From CAKKQX01 sp963734595 (lineage in GTDB: Bacteria; Pseudomonadota; Gammaproteobacteria; Burkholderiales; SG8-41): 64,000 nt of DNA. The stretch is taken from NCBI GenBank assembly GCA_963734595.1, contig CAVTHV010000031.1, forward strand, positions 1 through 64,000, read 5' to 3'. Shown piece by piece: positions 33,730-43,500 of this stretch (within the stretch, counting starts at the first letter, position 1; each line of letters starts with the position of its first letter). Position numbers and translations under genes: made by a program. The notes under the pieces are model-generated. The model was not told where the DNA came from, ran no database searches, and worked only from the letters and a program-made list of their open reading frames with translations.

Positions 33730-34563
33730 ATGAAAGAAAAAGAACCACGAAAAGCAAAACGCCACCAGGCCGAGAAGGCCTATCTCAACGAGGCGTTTCT
33801 GAGGAGCAGCGATGCCCGGCCGCTGCGCATGCTCGCCGAGTATCTCGAGCCGAGGAAGCGCTTCGATCAATTCCGGATCGACGACACGATCGTGTTCATG
33901 GGCTCGGCGCGCGTGCTGTCGCGCGAGGAGGCCGAGGCGGGAGTTCGCGCGGCGGAGGGTGGCGAGGGCGACCTCGAGCAGGCGCGGCGGCAGCTCGCGA
34001 TGTCGCGCTACTACGAGGACGCGCGCGAGCTCGCGCGCCGTTTCACCGATTGGTCGAAGCAGCTGACCGACGAGGAGCGGCGCTTCGTCGTGTGCACCGG
34101 CGGCGGCCCCGGCATCATGGAGGCGGCCAACCGCGGCGCGTCGGAGGCCAAGGGACTGAACGTCGGGCTCACCATCTCGATCCCGGTCGAGGAGTTCGAC
34201 AACCGTTACGTGACCCGCGAGCTCGCGTTCCACTTCCACTATTTTTTCATGCGCAAGTTCTGGTTTGCCTATCTCGCCAAGGCGCTGTTCGTGTTTCCGG
34301 GCGGCTTCGGCACGCTCGACGAGCTGTTCGAGATCCTGACGCTGCGGCAGACGGGCAAGATGAGCAAGCCGCTGGTCATCGTGCTGTTCGGCACGGACTA
34401 CTGGAACGAAGTGATCAACTTCGAGGCGCTGGTCCGCCACGGCACCATCAGCCGCGAAGACCTGCAACTGTTTCATGTCACCGATTCGGTGGACGAGGCG
34501 TTCGGGATCGTGACGCGGCATCTCACCGAATTCGCGCTGACGGAACGCGGCGCGTTCTTGTGA
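33730..34563 (+). CDS. LOG-family / TIGR00730 Rossmann-fold protein (nucleotide 5'-monophosphate phosphoribohydrolase-like)
   Basis: 277 residues. The LOG motifs are VVCTGGGPGIMEAANRGA and FVFPGGFGTLDELFEILTLRQTGK (PGGxGTxxE). The N-terminal 90 residues are helical and charged, longer than in minimal LOG proteins. Such enzymes cleave the N-glycosidic bond of nucleoside monophosphates, sometimes releasing cytokinins. ATG 33730 is chosen since the frame upstream is repeat DNA. Confidence 0.85.
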   Translation: MKEKEPRKAKRHQAEKAYLNEAFLRSSDARPLRMLAEYLEPRKRFDQFRIDDTIVFMGSARVLSREEAEAGVRAAEGGEGDLEQARRQLAMSRYYEDARELARRFTDWSKQLTDEERRFVVCTGGGPGIMEAANRGASEAKGLNVGLTISIPVEEFDNRYVTRELAFHFHYFFMRKFWFAYLAKALFVFPGGFGTLDELFEILTLRQTGKMSKPLVIVLFGTDYWNEVINFEALVRHGTISREDLQLFHVTDSVDEAFGIVTRHLTEFALTERGAFL

Positions 34564-34620
34564 GAGGGATAGGGCGACCATCGGGACCGGTGACCGGTTG
34601 GGCCGGCGCGGACAGTCCGC

Positions 34621-35412
34621 CTATCGTTTGGGCCGTCGTCGGGTCAGTTCGGCGCGGATTTCGCGCAGTTTCGCCTTGATCCGCGCGGCGTTCTCATTGC
34701 CGATGCGCATCAGGATTTTCTGGCCCGCCGAGCGCGCCTCCAGATCGGGATCCGCGTAGAGGTAGAAGACCTTCGGCTGGACGAGCTTGACCGGCGCCTG
34801 CACTTCCGGCGCTGCCAGCAGGTGATCGATCACCTCGACCAGCCGGTCGTTGAAATAACCTTTCGGATATCCGAGTTCCTGATACGCCTGCTGGAACAGC
34901 GGATAGAAGTGGACGTAGAGCGCCACGAGCTTTCCGCTGTCCAGCGCGTCGGCGAGCCGCAGATACGGCGCGTAGCGCGCGGCATTGTCCGCGCCGATGG
35001 CGAAGTTCCCGTCCTTGCCGGTGACGAGGAATTTGCCGCCGGGCAGTTTCACCGGCATCAATCGCAACGCTACTTTTTCGCGCGGCAGATTATCGATCGT
35101 GGCGACGATGTGGCGCACGAAATCCTGAATCCGGAAGAGGTCGATGAGCGTTTTGTCGGACGCCAGTTCGCTCAGTGCATTTCTCATGGTGGCGTCGCTC
35201 ACTCCCAGTGCCGGCAGCGGCTTTTCCATGGGTTCCTGCGTGACCGGATAACGAATCTGCGGTTCGACGGGCGCTGGCGGCTGCACGGCGGCGGCGGGCG
35301 CCGGAGGTGGTGCGGCCGGCTCCGGCCGCATCCTCGGCAGCGCGTAGAAAATGATCAGCGCAAAAAGGCCCAGGCCCAGAACGACGATCGACCACCAGAT
35401 GAATTTTTTCAT
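34621..35412 (-). CDS. DUF3014 inner-membrane-anchored protein
   Basis: 263 residues. Single N-terminal helix (IWWSIVVLGLGLFALIIFYALP), a Pro/Ala-rich linker (EPAAPPPAPAAAVQPPAPVEP), then the DUF3014 body: NALSELASDKTLIDLFRIQDFVRHIVATIDNLPREKV and YPKGYFNDRLVEVIDHLLAAPEV. Topology suggests a periplasmic domain. Role unknown; widespread in Beta- and Gammaproteobacteria. Confidence 0.85.
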   Translation of the reverse strand: MKKFIWWSIVVLGLGLFALIIFYALPRMRPEPAAPPPAPAAAVQPPAPVEPQIRYPVTQEPMEKPLPALGVSDATMRNALSELASDKTLIDLFRIQDFVRHIVATIDNLPREKVALRLMPVKLPGGKFLVTGKDGNFAIGADNAARYAPYLRLADALDSGKLVALYVHFYPLFQQAYQELGYPKGYFNDRLVEVIDHLLAAPEVQAPVKLVQPKVFYLYADPDLEARSAGQKILMRIGNENAARIKAKLREIRAELTRRRPKR

Positions 35413-35686
35413 GATCGGTCCCTGCGATCGTGACGGTGTCGCGTAACAGATTAGCACACACGAGGGATGAGGGAGGGGGGGAGGGTAAAGGGCTTGAGGC
35501 GCATGGCGGGAGAGCGATGGCTGCTCTTGGCCAGCCGAGAGGCCTGTCGTGGAAATTGCGGATGACGATGCGCGCCAACGGATGGAAGAAAAATCGGCGC
35601 ATTTCTCCGTGATGGCCTATCATCGGAGAAGTAAAACCAAATCGTTGCCGCTGTTTCAACGACCCCGCAATGCAAGGAGAACGATC

Positions 35687-35818
35687 ATGGCCAAAGGCCA
35701 GCAACGCAGCAACAAGGAAGCGAAGAAACCCAAGAAACAGAAACAGCCCGCCCCCGTGGCCGCGGGGTTCATCAAGAAGCCCAGGCCGCCAAACGAGCCG
35801 TTCAAACCCAACTCCTGA
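35687..35818 (+). CDS. Small basic conserved protein (MAKGQQRSNKEAKK type)
   Basis: 43 residues, Lys/Pro-rich: MAKGQQRSNKEAKKPKKQK, ending NEPFKPNS. Similar short proteins with the MAKGQ-x-RSNKE start are common in Beta- and Gammaproteobacteria and have no assigned role. AAGGAG lies 8 nt before the ATG, so it is probably well translated. A strong hairpin follows the stop. Confidence 0.78.
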   Translation: MAKGQQRSNKEAKKPKKQKQPAPVAAGFIKKPRPPNEPFKPNS

Positions 35819-35822
35819 AATG

Positions 35823-35845
35823 ACCGGGGCGGGCCAGGCCCCGGT
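35823..35845 (+). terminator. Hairpin after the small basic protein gene
   Basis: Perfect 8-bp stem ACCGGGGC / GCCCCGGT with a 7-nt loop starting 4 bp after the stop codon. Only TACC follows, no T run, so it may act as an mRNA end stabiliser or Rho-assisted terminator. Confidence 0.5.
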
Positions 35846-35881
35846 TACCTGTCCGGCGTCGGGCGGAATTTACATTTCCGC

Positions 35882-38254
35882 TCAACCAGTCGCGCCGTCA
35901 ATCAGGCGCTCGCCATGAGGCGGGAGTGACGCGCGGGACTCAACGAACTTCGCGAAGTCCGTGGCGTTCAGCGGATGGCTGAAATAGTGCCCCTGTCCCT
36001 CGTCACATTGCCGGGCCTGAAGAAATCTGAACTGTTGTTCCGTCTCCACGCCCTCGGCAATAACGCGGTGGCCGAGACTTCTTCCCATGTTGATCACTGC
36101 GCTGATAATCGGGGCGTCGTCGGTATCCAGAAGAATCTTGTGCACGAACGACTGGTCTATTTTCAGGACGTCGATCGGGAATTGCGACAGGTAGCTCAAG
36201 CTCGAGTAGCCGGTGCCGAAGTCATCGAGAGCAAGCTGTACTCCCAGGGTTTTGAGTGCCTGGAGCAAGATTGTGGTCGAATCCGCATCCTGCATGAGGA
36301 CGCTTTCGGTCAGCTCGAGTTCGAGCCAGCGTGGCTCCAGGCCGGCGTCCAGTAAGGCACCGCGAACGTCATCGAGAAAGTCCTTGTGCCGGAACTGCAT
36401 CGCTGAGATATTGACCGATATCGGCACGGCCTCCAGGCCCGCATCGATCCAGGCTTTGGCCTGCCTGCACGCTTCGCGCAGGACCCAGTTGCCGATCGGG
36501 GTGATAAGGCCGCAGTCTTCCGCGATGGGAATGAACTGCGCGGGAAGGATGGTGCCGCGAAGCGGATGCAGCCAGCGGATCAGCGCCTCGGCGCCCGTCA
36601 GCGCGCCGGACTCGAGATTTATTTTCGGCTGGTAGTGCAGGCAGAACTCGTTGCGCGCCAGCGCGCCGTGCAGGCTGCCTTCGGTGGCGAGCCGTTCGAC
36701 CACCAGGGCATTCATCGCCGGCGCGAAGAACTGGTAATTGTTGCGCCCGTTTTCCTTGGCGTGATACATCGCGGTGTCCGCGCTCTTGATCACGGTGTCC
36801 GTGTCCCGGCCGTTATCCGGGTACATTCCGATGCCGATACTGATGGTGACATGGAGCTCCTGCCCGTCGACGTGGTGCGGGCGGGCCAGCGCGGTGAGAA
36901 TTTTCGTCGCAAAGTGGGCGGCATCCTGCGAGTGCTCGATGTCCGGAAGCAGGATCAGGAATTCATCCCCGCCCTGGCGGGAGACGGTGTCCGAGACCCG
37001 CACGCAATCCTGCAGGCGCTTGGTAACCGACACCAGCAGTTTGTCGCCCGTCGCGTGTCCCAGGGAGTCGTTGACGAGTTTGAAGTGGTCCAGGTCCAGA
37101 AACAACACCGCGGCCTTTCTTCCGTTCCGGCCGGCCAGAGCGATCGCCTGCGTAATCCGCTCGTTCACCAGCACCCGGTTTGGCAAATCGGTGAGAAAGT
37201 CGTGGTGGGCCAGATGGGCCATGGCTTCCGCCATTTCACGCGACGCGGTGACATCGTGGAAAACCAGCACGGCGCCGGTAACCTTGCCGTCCCGGTCGTG
37301 GATGGGCGCGGCGGAATCTTCAATCCCGATCTCGGCGCCATCGCGCTGGATCAGCACCACGCCGGCAGCCATGGCCACGATCTTGTTTTCCCCGATGGCC
37401 ATCAGCGCCGGATTTTGCACAGGCTGCCGGGTGATGCTGTCGATGATGCGGAACACATCGGCAAGTGGCCGGCCCGTTGCCTCCTTCCGGGACCAGCCGG
37501 TCATCTTCTCCCCGACGGCATTCAAAAAAGTGACATTGCCCGCCATGTCGGTGGTGAGCACTGCGTCGCCGATGGAATTGAGCGTGACCCGGGCGCGTTC
37601 CTGTTCCGCGAACAATGCGTCTTCCGCCGCCTTCCGCGCCGATATATCCTGGACCTGGCAGATGAGATACAGAGGCGCATCGCTGCCATCGCGGACCAGC
37701 GACATGCTCAGCAATACGTGAACGTCGTGCCCTTTCTTGTGAACGTAGCGTTTTTCTATCTCGTAAGTGGCGATCTCACCCGCCAGCAATTTCGCCGCGT
37801 AAGCGGTAATTTTTGCCAGGTCATCAGGGTGAGTGATGTCGTTATAGGTCAGTCCCAGCAGTTCCTCCTCGGAATATCCAACGATTCCGCAAAGGGATCG
37901 ATTCACTTTCAACCAGCGGCCATTCGGCGCCACCAGCGCCATGCCGATGGCGGCATAGTCAAACGCACCACGGACACCCGTCTCGGGATCTTGCGACTCC
38001 GGGGATGGCGTTTTATGAGCGGTGTTGTTCCCGACCGGGAGTGGTTGCCGGTGGCCGGCCCCGGCCTTTTCTTGCATCGGTCCGGCAGTCGGCTGCGCCG
38101 GAGCGGCGTCCGCTCCGGCAACCAGTCCAGCCCGGTCCTGCGCGCCGTCTTTGGGCCGATTTCGGCGCATGGCCGGCACACGGCCGAGTTTTCCCGTCGG
38201 AGCGGCCTTGTTTTGCGGCGCTGCCGTTGCCGGGCGTGAAGCGGTTCTTTTCAT
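35882..38254 (-). CDS. PAS-PAS-GGDEF-EAL cyclic-di-GMP signalling protein
   Basis: 790 residues from ATG 38254. After a low-complexity basic/Pro lead (1-~95) come PAS 1 (AIGMALVAPNGRWLKVNRSLCGIVGYSEEELLG), PAS 2 (NSIGDAVLTTDMAGNVTFLNAVGEKMTGW), then GGDEF with an intact RQGGDEF active site and EAL with GAEALIRWLHP, DDFGTGYSSLSYL and EGVE. Both catalytic motifs look functional. No transmembrane segment, so it is a cytosolic sensor. Frame is unbroken across 2.4 kb, which argues that the breaks elsewhere are not general gene decay. 296 bp separates it from the divergent YihY gene. Confidence 0.9.
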   Translation of the reverse strand: MKRTASRPATAAPQNKAAPTGKLGRVPAMRRNRPKDGAQDRAGLVAGADAAPAQPTAGPMQEKAGAGHRQPLPVGNNTAHKTPSPESQDPETGVRGAFDYAAIGMALVAPNGRWLKVNRSLCGIVGYSEEELLGLTYNDITHPDDLAKITAYAAKLLAGEIATYEIEKRYVHKKGHDVHVLLSMSLVRDGSDAPLYLICQVQDISARKAAEDALFAEQERARVTLNSIGDAVLTTDMAGNVTFLNAVGEKMTGWSRKEATGRPLADVFRIIDSITRQPVQNPALMAIGENKIVAMAAGVVLIQRDGAEIGIEDSAAPIHDRDGKVTGAVLVFHDVTASREMAEAMAHLAHHDFLTDLPNRVLVNERITQAIALAGRNGRKAAVLFLDLDHFKLVNDSLGHATGDKLLVSVTKRLQDCVRVSDTVSRQGGDEFLILLPDIEHSQDAAHFATKILTALARPHHVDGQELHVTISIGIGMYPDNGRDTDTVIKSADTAMYHAKENGRNNYQFFAPAMNALVVERLATEGSLHGALARNEFCLHYQPKINLESGALTGAEALIRWLHPLRGTILPAQFIPIAEDCGLITPIGNWVLREACRQAKAWIDAGLEAVPISVNISAMQFRHKDFLDDVRGALLDAGLEPRWLELELTESVLMQDADSTTILLQALKTLGVQLALDDFGTGYSSLSYLSQFPIDVLKIDQSFVHKILLDTDDAPIISAVINMGRSLGHRVIAEGVETEQQFRFLQARQCDEGQGHYFSHPLNATDFAKFVESRASLPPHGERLIDGATG

Positions 38255-38549
38255 AAGAAATCGGTTCGTTTTCGTGCCTCGACGGTGAACAGAAAAATCT
38301 ACGCTCTGACGGCGGATGCTCTGTACGCCAGCGAACATAAGGGCATATGTCACGCACGACCGCCATGGCGGCAATCTTCGTCCCATCTGTTGTTCTTATG
38401 TACGGTATCGAACCGAGAAAACCGTTCCCGGCGCATATCCTTTCTCTCCGGCCAGGTTTCTGTTTGCGGTCGCGCCGGTAAATGAAATCAGAGAGCGCAG
38501 GCATGTTGAACGAGATCGCCGGCCGAGAGCCACTGTCCGGGAGCCCGTG

Positions 38550-39480
38550 ATGAATGGATTCGTGTGCCGTCTGTTCCGTCTGCCGCCTTTCCTGCTGCGG
38601 CGCATGAAGACGGTCCTGACCGAGTCCGTCGAAATCCTGGATCGACCATCGCGCCGCCAGCAAGGGCGCGGCACTCGCCTTTTATACCCTGTTCTCCATG
38701 ACGCCCATCCTGATGCTGGCCATCGCGGTCGCCGGTTACTTCTTCGGCGCCGAGGCGGCCCAGGGGGAAATCATCCTCCAGGTGCAAGATCTGATCGGAC
38801 CGAACGGGGCGCAGGCGATCCAGGCATTGCTGGCGGCCGCGCAGGATCCGGTGTCCGGGCTGGTGTCGACGCTCGTGGCGGGCGTGCTGCTGCTGGTCGG
38901 CGCCACGAGCGTTTTCGCGGAGCTCAAGGCCAGCCTGGATGACCTGTGGGGGATCAAACCCTCCCGCCGGTCGAGTTTCAGCATACTCATGAGAACCCGG
39001 CTCCTGTCCTTCGGGCTGGTGCTCGTGCTGGCTTTCCTGCTGCTCGTTTCGCTGGTGGTCAGCGCCACGCTTGCCGTGCTCGAGCGTTACGCGGGCGGCA
39101 TCTGGGGCGGTTCCGCCGCGGTACTCGCGGGCATCTCCTCGCTGATATCGTTCGGCGTCATCGCCTGCCTGTTCGCGGTCATCTACAAGATGCTGCCCGA
39201 CGTGCGGCTCTCCTGGAACGACGTCTGGACCGGCGCCATTTTCACGGCGGGATTGTTCAGTCTCGGAAAATATGCGATCGGGCTCTACCTGGGCAACAGC
39301 GGCGTGGCCTCCAGCTTTGGCGCCGCCGGATCGGTCGTCGCACTGCTGGTATGGGTCTATTACTCGGCGCTGATGTTCTTTTTCGGCGCGGAGTTCACCA
39401 GGCAATACGCGCTGTGGTTCGGCAGCCTTCAGGACGAAGGGCAGCGCTCTGACGGCTGTCCGGCGTCAGGCGTAATTTGA
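38550..39480 (+). CDS. YihY/BrkB-family membrane protein, one frame break
   Basis: About 309 residues. N-terminal FRLPPFLLRRMKTVLTESVEI, then after one extra C near 38638 the family start WIDHRAASKGAALAFYTLFSMTPILMLAIAVAG; later GATSVFAELKASLDDLWGI and the C-terminal VYYSALMFFFGAEFTRQYA. Six hydrophobic helices. Once called ribonuclease BN, now considered a membrane transporter-like family of unknown substrate. Start ATG 38550 has GGAGCC upstream. Confidence 0.83.
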
Positions 39481-39551
39481 ATTCAGGGGCTGCGGGTAAA
39501 CCGGACGTCCTGCCGTTACATTGCTAAAGTCCCCGCTTCAACGTCCGCGTT

Positions 39552-40404
39552 TTATCTTCCCATTTCCTGTTTGTAGCGCTGCCGCGCCGCTTCTTCCTTG
39601 AGCGCGTCGTCGACTTCCCGCATGACGCCGGCCACGTCCGCCGGTTTTTCGCTGCGCTCGAAGCGGCCGGTCAGCTCGGTCTCCGGGTTCAGCTTGCCGC
39701 TCTGGTAGAGCGACCAGATTTCCATGCCGTAGTCGGTGGTCAGCAGATCGGGCGCAAAGCGGCCGAAGTAGGCGGCGAGGTTGTCGACGTCGCGCTCGAG
39801 CATGCTGCAGGCGTGGTTGTTGCCCGCGGCGTCGACGGCCTGGGGCAGGTCGATGATGACGGGCCCGTCGCTGCCGACGAGCACGTTGTATTCGGACAGA
39901 TCGCCGTGGACGACGCCGGCGCAGAGCATGCGCACGACCTGCGTGATCAGCATGCGGTGGTAGTCGCGCGACTGCTCCGCGCGTCAGCACCAGATCGTTG
40001 AGCCTCGGGGCGGCCTCGCCGTCGTCGCCGGTCACCAGCTCCATCAGCAGCACGCCATCGAGGAAGTTATAGGGCCGCGGCACGCGCACGCCCGCGGCGG
40101 CAAGACGGTACAGGGCGTCGACCTCGGCGCTTTGCCAGGCCTCCTCCTGCGCCTTGCGGCCATAGCGGGTGCCCTTCTCCATGGCGCGGGCGCGGCGGCT
40201 GTTCTTCACCTTGCGGCCTTCGGTGTAATCGACGCTCTGGCGGAAGCTGCGCTGGTTGGCCTCTTTGTACACCTTCGCGCAGCGGATCTCTTCCCCGCAG
40301 CGGACCACGTAGACCATGGCCTCCTTGCCGCTCATGAGCTGGCGGAGGACCTCGTCGACGAGACCGTCCTCGACGAGCGGTTCGAGTCTCTTGGGGATTT
40401 TCAT
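39552..40404 (-). CDS. RIO-type serine protein kinase, one frame break
   Basis: About 283 residues. LMSGKEAMVYVVRCGEEIRCAKVYKE holds the ATP loop and Lys; after one extra G near 39985, HGDLSEYNVLV is the catalytic loop (Asp) and IDLPQAVD the metal loop, in RIO1 style. Bacterial RIO kinases are found mainly in Proteobacteria; targets unknown, perhaps ribosome-linked by analogy to archaeal and eukaryotic RIO1. ATG 40404 is chosen (MKIPKRLEPLVEDGLVDEV). Confidence 0.85.
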
Positions 40405-40451
40405 GGGGCTTTGGTGCGCTGAGTGGGGGCGCAATGATAGCACCCCTCATG

Positions 40452-40481
40452 CCCTCATTAAGTGAAACGTATCCTTCAGGG
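40452..40481 (-). repeat. REP-like palindromic element
   Basis: CCCTCATTAAGTGAAACGTATCCTTCAGGG in the inverted orientation between the divergently oriented kinase and amidohydrolase 3' and 5' ends; flanked by CCCTCAT on both sides. Confidence 0.78.
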
Positions 40482-40495
40482 CCCTCATCCTCAGA

Positions 40496-41485
40496 TCATC
40501 CTTCTCCGAGCAGCCTGCTTGCCGTGCCGCCGCAGATCATCGCTTTTTCTTCCGCCGTCAGCCCGGGCGTGGCGTCGAGCCTGCCGATCGGGTCTTCGTA
40601 CCCCATGTTGAACGGGTTGTCGGTGCCGATCACGACATGGTCGGCGCCGGCCATGTTGATCAGGTGCCGGGTGGAACGCGGATCGTGCGTGAGCGCATCG
40701 AAGTAGAAGCGCTTGAACAGGTCGTAGGGCGCGCTTTGCGTGTCCACGCTCGCCGCGGGCCGGTGCTTGTGCGCGCGGTCGAAGCGGCCGATCTGGTACG
40801 GCACGTAGCCGCCGCCGTGCGGGATCACGATGCGCAGCGTCTTCAGGTCGTCGAGCGCGCCGCTCGCCATCAGGTGCGCGACCATCAGCGTCGAGTCGAG
40901 CGGATAGCCGACGGTATTGAACATCTCGTAGCGGTCCATGCCGCCCTTGGCCGAGCAGGCGTAGGGGTGCGTGAAAATGAAGCAGCCGAGCTGCTCGATG
41001 GTTTTCAGCACCGGGCGGAAGCGGGGGTGCGCGAGCTGCTCGCCCTCGATCGAGGTGCCCATTTCCACCGCCTTGAATTTGTACTCCTTCACCACCCGCT
41101 CGAGCTCGGTGATCGCCGCGTCGGGGTCCTGCATCGGCAGCGTCGCCATGCCGCGCAGCCGCGCCGGGTATTTCGCCACCATCTGCGCGATGCCGTCGTT
41201 GCTCAGGCGCGAGGCCGCCAGCCCCGCCTCCGGCGAGAGCGCGTAGAAGTAAGTGGGCGGCGCGACCGACAGCGCGGAGATGTCGATGCGCATGCGGTCC
41301 ATCGCCGCGATCTTGGCGTCGACGTCGTGGAATTCGCGTTCCATTTCGGAGAGCTTGCCCTTGCGCTCGAAATAGATCCTGCCGTCGCGCTCGGCGATTT
41401 TCATGCCGAAGCGCTCCGGGTCGCGCAGCATGACGGCGATGATGGTCGGTGGGATGACGTGGCTGTGCAGATCGATGTTGCTCAT
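40496..41485 (-). CDS. Amidohydrolase of the ACMSD (aminocarboxymuconate-semialdehyde decarboxylase) family
   Basis: 329 residues. Metal motif IDLHSHVIPP at the start, MRIDISALSVAPP, HPYACSAKGGMDRYEMFNTVGYPLDST, IVIPHGGGYVPYQIGRFDRAH and the late VVIGTDNPFNMGY carry the His/Asp ligands. The family contains decarboxylases for ACMS, gamma-resorcylate and similar compounds; the substrate here is probably an aromatic acid or ring-cleavage product. Single gene. Confidence 0.85.
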   Translation of the reverse strand: MSNIDLHSHVIPPTIIAVMLRDPERFGMKIAERDGRIYFERKGKLSEMEREFHDVDAKIAAMDRMRIDISALSVAPPTYFYALSPEAGLAASRLSNDGIAQMVAKYPARLRGMATLPMQDPDAAITELERVVKEYKFKAVEMGTSIEGEQLAHPRFRPVLKTIEQLGCFIFTHPYACSAKGGMDRYEMFNTVGYPLDSTLMVAHLMASGALDDLKTLRIVIPHGGGYVPYQIGRFDRAHKHRPAASVDTQSAPYDLFKRFYFDALTHDPRSTRHLINMAGADHVVIGTDNPFNMGYEDPIGRLDATPGLTAEEKAMICGGTASRLLGEG

Positions 41486-41632
41486 GATGGTGGGCGCTGC
41501 TCCGCGTGATTGTCAGTTGAGATCCGGCGGGCGGCTCCGCATTGCGGCGGCCCGCCCGCCGGAGATGATACACGCGATGGCGGAGACGCCAAAGAACAGG
41601 CCGCGTTCGCGCCGTTGTTCGGGCCCGCCCAT

Positions 41633-41664
41633 AAAAAAAGCCGGGCTTGCGCCCGGCCTTTTTG
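41633..41664 (-). terminator. Intrinsic terminator of the cold-shock gene
   Basis: GCCGGGC-GCAA-GCCCGGC on the minus strand followed by TTTTTTTAT, 18 bp after the csp stop; on the plus strand GGCCTTTTTG follows as well, so it may work both ways. Confidence 0.88.
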
Positions 41665-41681
41665 CCCATCCAGCTTTGCGA

Positions 41682-41888
41682 TTAAGCAGCCTGGATGTTG
41701 CTCGCCTGTTTCTTGCCTTTGTTTCCGTCGGTGATTTCGAAGGAAACTTTCTGGCCTTCCTGCAGGCTCTTGAATCCCGCCATGTTGATGGCCGAGAAGT
41801 GAGCGAAGAGGTCTTCGCCGCCGCCGTCCGGGGTGATGAAGCCAAAGCCCTTCGCGTCGTTAAACCATTTAACTGTACCTGTTGCCAT
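41682..41888 (-). CDS. CspA-family cold-shock protein
   Basis: 68 residues. RNP1 KGFGFI and RNP2 LFAHF of the five-strand OB fold are intact; start MATGTVKWFNDAKG is canonical. RNA chaperone acting in the cytoplasm. The upstream 150 bp (41889-42040) are AT-richer than surroundings and lack coding potential, as for the long structured 5' UTRs of csp genes, but no cold-box was confirmed. Confidence 0.93.
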   Translation of the reverse strand: MATGTVKWFNDAKGFGFITPDGGGEDLFAHFSAINMAGFKSLQEGQKVSFEITDGNKGKKQASNIQAA

Positions 41889-42099
41889 TGTGCACGTTCC
41901 TTAAAGATTGATTGAGAATCACGGGAGTAACCCCGCCTAATGTTTAAATCTCAAAGCTCCCAAAGGACGAACATCCAACGACAACTGAAAATCCAGACCT
42001 CAAGTACTTGGAAACTAAACACTGGGGCGGAGTATACGCGGTTATTGCCATGAAAGGGGGATGGGCTTTAAAACGGTGATAAGTGATGGATGATAGCGC

Positions 42100-42702
42100 T
42101 TACATCGCCCTCGTGGCGTGGGCGGTCCGGGCATGGCGCGAGGCGCGCCGGTAGTCCCACGGCGGCACCGGGTCGGCGTCATGCCACAGTCCCTGCTGTT
42201 TCGCTCTCGCGGCCTGTTCGGCGGCGGCGTAGCGGCTGCGCTCCCCGGGTTCCTGTTCGCGCGCGTATTGCCGGTAGTGCCAGGCGAGACCGGCGTTCAG
42301 TTGCGCGAGTCCGGTGTCGAGGGTCATCGGGCAGGCGCCGCGCCCGCATTCGGGCGCAAGCACCCGGCCCAGGATGCGGCCGTAGCGGTCGTGCTTATGC
42401 CAGATCACGGTGACGTTCCGGCCTGCCACGAGCGCCGCGAGATGTTCCTTGGAGCGCCCGCCGAACGCCTGGTGCCGCTCGGGCGCGTCGATGCCCTCGA
42501 GTCGCACCTTGTGCCGCGCGTGCGAGCTGTCGAGCACCGTGATGGTGTCGCCGTCGGCAACTTTGATCACGAGGCCCGTGAGTTCGGCGGCGCCGGCGGG
42601 CGTGCCGGCGAGGAGCAGCAGTGAAAGAGCGAAGCGGAGGAAGGCGGGGACGCTCGCGCAGGCGGCGCCGGCGGTGGTTGCGGGCCGCTGGATCAGCGGC
42701 AT
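42100..42702 (-). CDS. Secreted thermonuclease (SNase/TNase) family protein
   Basis: 200 residues, signal-like segment FLRFALSLLLLAGTPAGAA. SNase core GLVIKVADGDTITV, KVRLEGIDAPERHQAFG (catalytic Arg/Glu region) and RYGRILGRVLAP (Arg). A calcium-dependent nuclease of the periplasm or outside. The C-terminal LWHDADPVPPWDYRR is typical of proteobacterial members. Confidence 0.87.
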   Translation of the reverse strand: MPLIQRPATTAGAACASVPAFLRFALSLLLLAGTPAGAAELTGLVIKVADGDTITVLDSSHARHKVRLEGIDAPERHQAFGGRSKEHLAALVAGRNVTVIWHKHDRYGRILGRVLAPECGRGACPMTLDTGLAQLNAGLAWHYRQYAREQEPGERSRYAAAEQAARAKQQGLWHDADPVPPWDYRRASRHARTAHATRAM

Positions 42703-42806
42703 TCAGTATTCGTCGGTAATCGGGTCACGGGCCGGATTATGGCGGCTGCGCGGGAAAAGTACAAGGGCGTGGAACTGGTGCGCGTGTGGGAGGTGTCTGT
42801 CTCCTG

Positions 42807-43382
42807 CTATTTTGACGGGCCCGCGGCCGCCTGCTTTTCGTGATCTTCGACCAGCTTGCGGTAACGGTGCGTGGACACCTCGATCCGGCCCCAATCGACG
42901 GTGCTGGCGACGCCGTCGAACTTTACCGAGAAATCCTCGAAGTCCCATTCCGCGAACAGCGGGGGAAACCTCAGGCGCGCCTTATTCTGCTTTTTCTTCT
43001 CGACGCGCGTCGGCTCGCCGTATTTTTTGGTCAGCGAAGTGAGCGCCCCTCTTTGCGCCTCGAAGCCCCACGTGGCAATTTGCACGGACTCCACGATGCC
43101 TTTGACCGTATAGACCTTGCACTCGCCGCGGATATACGGCGGCATCCCGGCGCGGGGCAGCGATACATAGTATTCGTCGGCCCCCCATGCCTTGTGGTTG
43201 ACCAGGGTGCCATCGAAACAGCGCCTGGCCGGAAAAGCCCCGTCTCCGGGGCCGCATGCGGGTATGTCGAACCGCGTTCCGAGTTCGATGCCGAAAACCG
43301 TTTTGTCGGCAACGGCGGAGGACGCTGTCGCCGCGAGCATCGACAGGCAACAGGCGAGCAGGATACGGCAAAGTCGCTTCAT
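42807..43382 (-). CDS. Exported protein of unknown function
   Basis: 191 residues. Signal peptide MKRLCRILLACCLSMLAATASSAVA; mature part starts KTVFGIELGTRFDIPACG, with a Cys pair (PACG and RRCFDG), then beta-rich segments up to WDFEDFSVKFDGVASTVDWGRIEVST. The IELGTRFDIP start recalls small periplasmic proteins with a repeated G-x-x-F strand, but no family was recognised. Confidence 0.65.
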   Translation of the reverse strand: MKRLCRILLACCLSMLAATASSAVADKTVFGIELGTRFDIPACGPGDGAFPARRCFDGTLVNHKAWGADEYYVSLPRAGMPPYIRGECKVYTVKGIVESVQIATWGFEAQRGALTSLTKKYGEPTRVEKKKQNKARLRFPPLFAEWDFEDFSVKFDGVASTVDWGRIEVSTHRYRKLVEDHEKQAAAGPSK

Positions 43383-43500
43383 GCCGCGCATGATACGCGC
43401 CTTCGGACTTGCCGTCGGGAGCGGGGACTGGAAGGGAAGCCGCAGCCGGCCTTTTCCCGCGGTTCTCACGGGAAACGGATTCCGGCTCCGGGAATCGAAA

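Noticed and set aside
36566..38239. Long plus-strand frame of ~557 codons opposite the GGDEF/EAL gene
   Set aside because: Antisense shadow; the minus strand has PAS, GGDEF and EAL motifs in a clean frame.
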